From Dictyobacter kobayashii (GTDB taxonomy: Bacteria; Chloroflexota; Ktedonobacteria; Ktedonobacterales; Ktedonobacteraceae), in assembly GCF_003967555.1 (NCBI RefSeq), contig NZ_BIFS01000002.1, positions 434,001 to 498,000 on the forward strand: 64,000 nt of DNA, given 5' to 3'. A program made the translations under genes and the position numbers. Each line of letters begins with the position of its first letter. Position 1 is the first letter of the stretch. The notes beneath the pieces are model-generated. The model saw nothing but the letters and a program-made list of their open reading frames with translations. It was not told the DNA's origin and searched no databases. Of this stretch, positions 62,003 to 64,000 are shown piece after piece.

Positions 62003-63376
62003 ATGACAGAGCACAACAACATTTCATCACCTACACGTCGTCGTTTCCTTGCTCAATCAGCCGCCGTTGTCGGTGCGGCCAGTGGTATCGAAGCCATACT
62101 GGCTGCCTGTAGTGGGCCTGCGGTCGGTTCTTCAGGGCCCGTCACATTGACCATCATGGATGACGCCAATGACAACAATGATACCGGATTGAGTAAGCAT
62201 TGGATCAGTGTCTTCCAGAAACAAAATCCCAACATCGTTATCAAGCGCATCGACTATGATGTCAGCCGCTTGAGCGCCATGCTGGCCTCGAATAGCGCTC
62301 CCGATATTGTTAAGACGCCCGGCGGTTCGGAGATTACCAATTTAGCGGCGCGCGGCGTAGCCCTCGATCTGACCAATTATTTTAAACAAAGTACCTTGCT
62401 TAAGGAGGATGATCTGCAACCTGTGTGCGATCTCTATCGCTGGGATGGTCAAAAGCAGGGTCAGGGGCCACGCTATGGTATGCCACATGACTGGTCACAG
62501 GATTCTATGTACTGGATCAATCAGGCAACTTTCGATGCGGCAAAGGTGCCTTATCCCAGCCAGGAGCAGCCTCTCAGCTTTGATGAGATGCTGGATTTGG
62601 GCAAACGCTTAACGGTTCACCAGGGCAGCAAATTAAAAACCTATGGCATGAGTACCAACTGGGATTTCCTGGCACAAATTCTGACGATGGCGGATCAGGC
62701 GGGCGCTTCCCTCTACGTCAATAATGATCTCAGTAAAATGGACTTTACGCAGCCGGAGATACGCAAGATCATACAGTGGTTTGTGAGTTGGGCGCAAGCC
62801 CGTGTAGGTGACTCACCGCTCGACCCTAGTACTGATTGGTCGGGGCCACTCTTTATTAGTGGCCGTATGGGTATGGTTCCATGGGGCTACTGGTTCAGTA
62901 GCTACCTGGCTACTTCCGATCCTAAAACGCGCAAGCAATCGTTGCTGATTCCAGCGCCGCAATGGGGTACGACCAAAAGAGTCAGTAATTGTTATGGTGG
63001 CACCGGCTGGTATATCCCTAAAAAATCGAAACATCAGGATGAAGCCTGGAAATTTTTCGAGTTCTATATGGGTGGCGATCCAGCTGTGGCACGCGCGAAA
63101 TCCGGCACCGGTCTCTCCCCCCTTAAGCACCTCTTTGATCAAATACCCAATGCAACTGCTTATGATAAGCAGGCTTATAACGTACAAAAAGCAGAACTGC
63201 CTTATCTCAGCACCTATCAATTTACCCCCTATGCGACAACACAGGCCATTAGCCAGGCCATTGATAACAATATTAAACCTGTTATGCTCGGACAAACGAG
63301 CCTGGACAGTGGACTACAGCAGTTGAATACAACCATCAATAAACTGTTGCAGCAGGGCAAGTCGCAGATTGGTTAA
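62003..63376 (+). CDS. Sugar ABC transporter substrate-binding lipoprotein (SBP family 1)
   Basis: A 457-residue binding protein. N-terminus TRRRFLAQSAAVVGAASG then ILAAC: a twin-arginine signal plus lipobox. The body is family 1 (PF01547 type): YGMPHDWSQDSMYWINQATFD, PQWGTTKRVSNCYGG, WKFFEFYMGG. The start at 62003 has GGAGG 8 nt upstream; the 62 codons before it in the same frame are not supported. It delivers an oligosaccharide or monosaccharide to the permease downstream. Confidence 0.93.
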   Translation: MTEHNNISSPTRRRFLAQSAAVVGAASGIEAILAACSGPAVGSSGPVTLTIMDDANDNNDTGLSKHWISVFQKQNPNIVIKRIDYDVSRLSAMLASNSAPDIVKTPGGSEITNLAARGVALDLTNYFKQSTLLKEDDLQPVCDLYRWDGQKQGQGPRYGMPHDWSQDSMYWINQATFDAAKVPYPSQEQPLSFDEMLDLGKRLTVHQGSKLKTYGMSTNWDFLAQILTMADQAGASLYVNNDLSKMDFTQPEIRKIIQWFVSWAQARVGDSPLDPSTDWSGPLFISGRMGMVPWGYWFSSYLATSDPKTRKQSLLIPAPQWGTTKRVSNCYGGTGWYIPKKSKHQDEAWKFFEFYMGGDPAVARAKSGTGLSPLKHLFDQIPNATAYDKQAYNVQKAELPYLSTYQFTPYATTQAISQAIDNNIKPVMLGQTSLDSGLQQLNTTINKLLQQGKSQIG

Positions 63377-63398
63377 GTATGGGGTTACAACAAGGAGC

Positions 63399-63428
63399 GG
63401 TCTTGCCTGGATCAAAACCAGCAAGACC
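63399..63428 (+). terminator. Intra-operon hairpin between binding protein and permease
   Basis: GGTCTTGC-CTGG (63399-63410) pairs with CCA-GCAAGACC (63418-63428), then CTCTTGTG. Such hairpins often lower expression of permease genes relative to the binding protein, or protect the upstream mRNA. Confidence 0.5.
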
Positions 63429-63477
63429 CTCTTGTGTGAGCAAAGACATATGTAGACACCCAGAAAGGTAGGTCTTC

Positions 63478-64000
63478 ATGGCACTTGCGACGAAGCAGGG
63501 CGCAACAATAGCCAATCCACGCTCTCGCACAACACGACGGCAATGGAAACGCTACTCTAATCGCTTGTTCTATCTCTTTGTTTCTCCCTGGATTTTAGGT
63601 TTTCTAGCGCTGACTGTTATTCCCTTTATCTATGCTTTTGTAATGAGCTTCTCCAATTTTGATGGCATTTCGATCTGGCGCTGGATCGGTTTTCAGAATT
63701 ATGTGGAATTGCTCTCCGATCCTCTCACCTATTATAGCCTGGGGCGCACCTTGCTCTTTATGATCATCACAGTGCCGATCAGCATAGCTGGCGGACTGGG
63801 ATTGGCACTACTGGTAAATCGGCAGTTTAAAGGCATCAGTATTTTTCGGACCATCTTTTATCTGCCTTCAGTAGTGCCGATTGTGGCGTCTGCGGTTATC
63901 TGGCGCTCTGTGTTCGCACGCGATACCGGCGCGCTAAATGCTCTGATAGAACGCCTTGGTGGCCCTACCATTACCTGGCTGATCGATCCAACCGCGTTCT
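63478..64000 (+). CDS. Sugar ABC transporter permease (MalF/UgpA type; 3' end outside window)
   Basis: The ATG at 63478 (AGAAAGGTAGG upstream) opens a frame to the window edge (174 codons). It starts with a basic segment (RSRTTRRQWKRYSNRLFYLF), then helices FVSPWILGFLALTVIPFIYAF, TLLFMIITVPISIAGGLGLALL and FYLPSVVPIVASAVIWRSVF, with WIGFQNYVELLSDP typical of the MalF-type group. It pairs with the binding protein upstream; a second permease is expected beyond the edge. Confidence 0.92.
   Translation, partial: MALATKQGATIANPRSRTTRRQWKRYSNRLFYLFVSPWILGFLALTVIPFIYAFVMSFSNFDGISIWRWIGFQNYVELLSDPLTYYSLGRTLLFMIITVPISIAGGLGLALLVNRQFKGISIFRTIFYLPSVVPIVASAVIWRSVFARDTGALNALIERLGGPTITWLIDPTAF

Overview
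The window looks like chromosomal DNA of a filamentous, soil-type Chloroflexota of the class Ktedonobacteria. This is an inference, not a database result. It rests on a serine/threonine kinase fused to WD40 repeats, a giant MalT/LuxR regulator, a sigma factor coupled to a membrane beta-propeller, F420-type enzymes, secreted discoidin-domain proteins, orphan mersacidin-type leader peptides, single-ORF IS66 and IS4 elements and many palindromic intergenic repeats. No tRNA, rRNA or CRISPR array was seen.

Layout. 1-8.2 kb: kinase-WD40 gene (running off the left edge), a repeat-rich gap, an aminoglycoside phosphotransferase, a sigma factor/PQQ-propeller pair and an MFS transporter, all on the minus strand. 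8.8-20.9 kb: LuxR/MalT regulator, FAD monooxygenase, GNAT acetyltransferase, LLM oxidoreductase, and a divergent unit of F420-dependent reductase plus DJ-1/PfpI protein against a MarR-PDZ regulator and a saccharopine-dehydrogenase-like enzyme. 21-24.4 kb: two paralogous precursor-like peptides with mersacidin-type leaders and Gly/His/aromatic-rich cores, on either side of an amino-acid permease. 24.5-28.9 kb: IclR regulator divergent from the homogentisate pathway (HPPD, fumarylacetoacetase, homogentisate dioxygenase). 29-37.5 kb: IS66 with target duplication, cNMP-linked thioredoxin-reductase-like protein, P450 remnant, S51 peptidase, PIG-L deacetylase, decayed IS4 element, broken methyltransferase. 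37.7-47 kb: peptide/oligosaccharide ABC operon, a WD40-like lipoprotein and a GntR regulator with a LacI-like sensor. 47-56.8 kb: alcohol dehydrogenase, R2-like oxidase, repeats, and a seven-gene acyl-CoA operon. 56.9-64 kb: two secreted discoidin proteins divergent from a LacI regulator and a sugar ABC transporter (cut by the right edge), with two identical operators between them.

Working together: the homogentisate genes open the aromatic ring made from 4-hydroxyphenylpyruvate. The acyl-CoA operon has the parts for activation, dehydrogenation, hydration, a second oxidation and C-C cleavage of an unknown acyl-CoA. The LacI locus probably couples uptake of a glycan-derived sugar to secretion of glycan-binding proteins.

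Two signals cut across the window. Many otherwise well-conserved genes are broken by what looks like loss of exactly one base, mostly in a run of G or C; restoring one base rebuilds one family-length protein each time. This may be sequencing error or real decay. Intergenic regions also carry families of long perfect palindromes and MITE-like elements.
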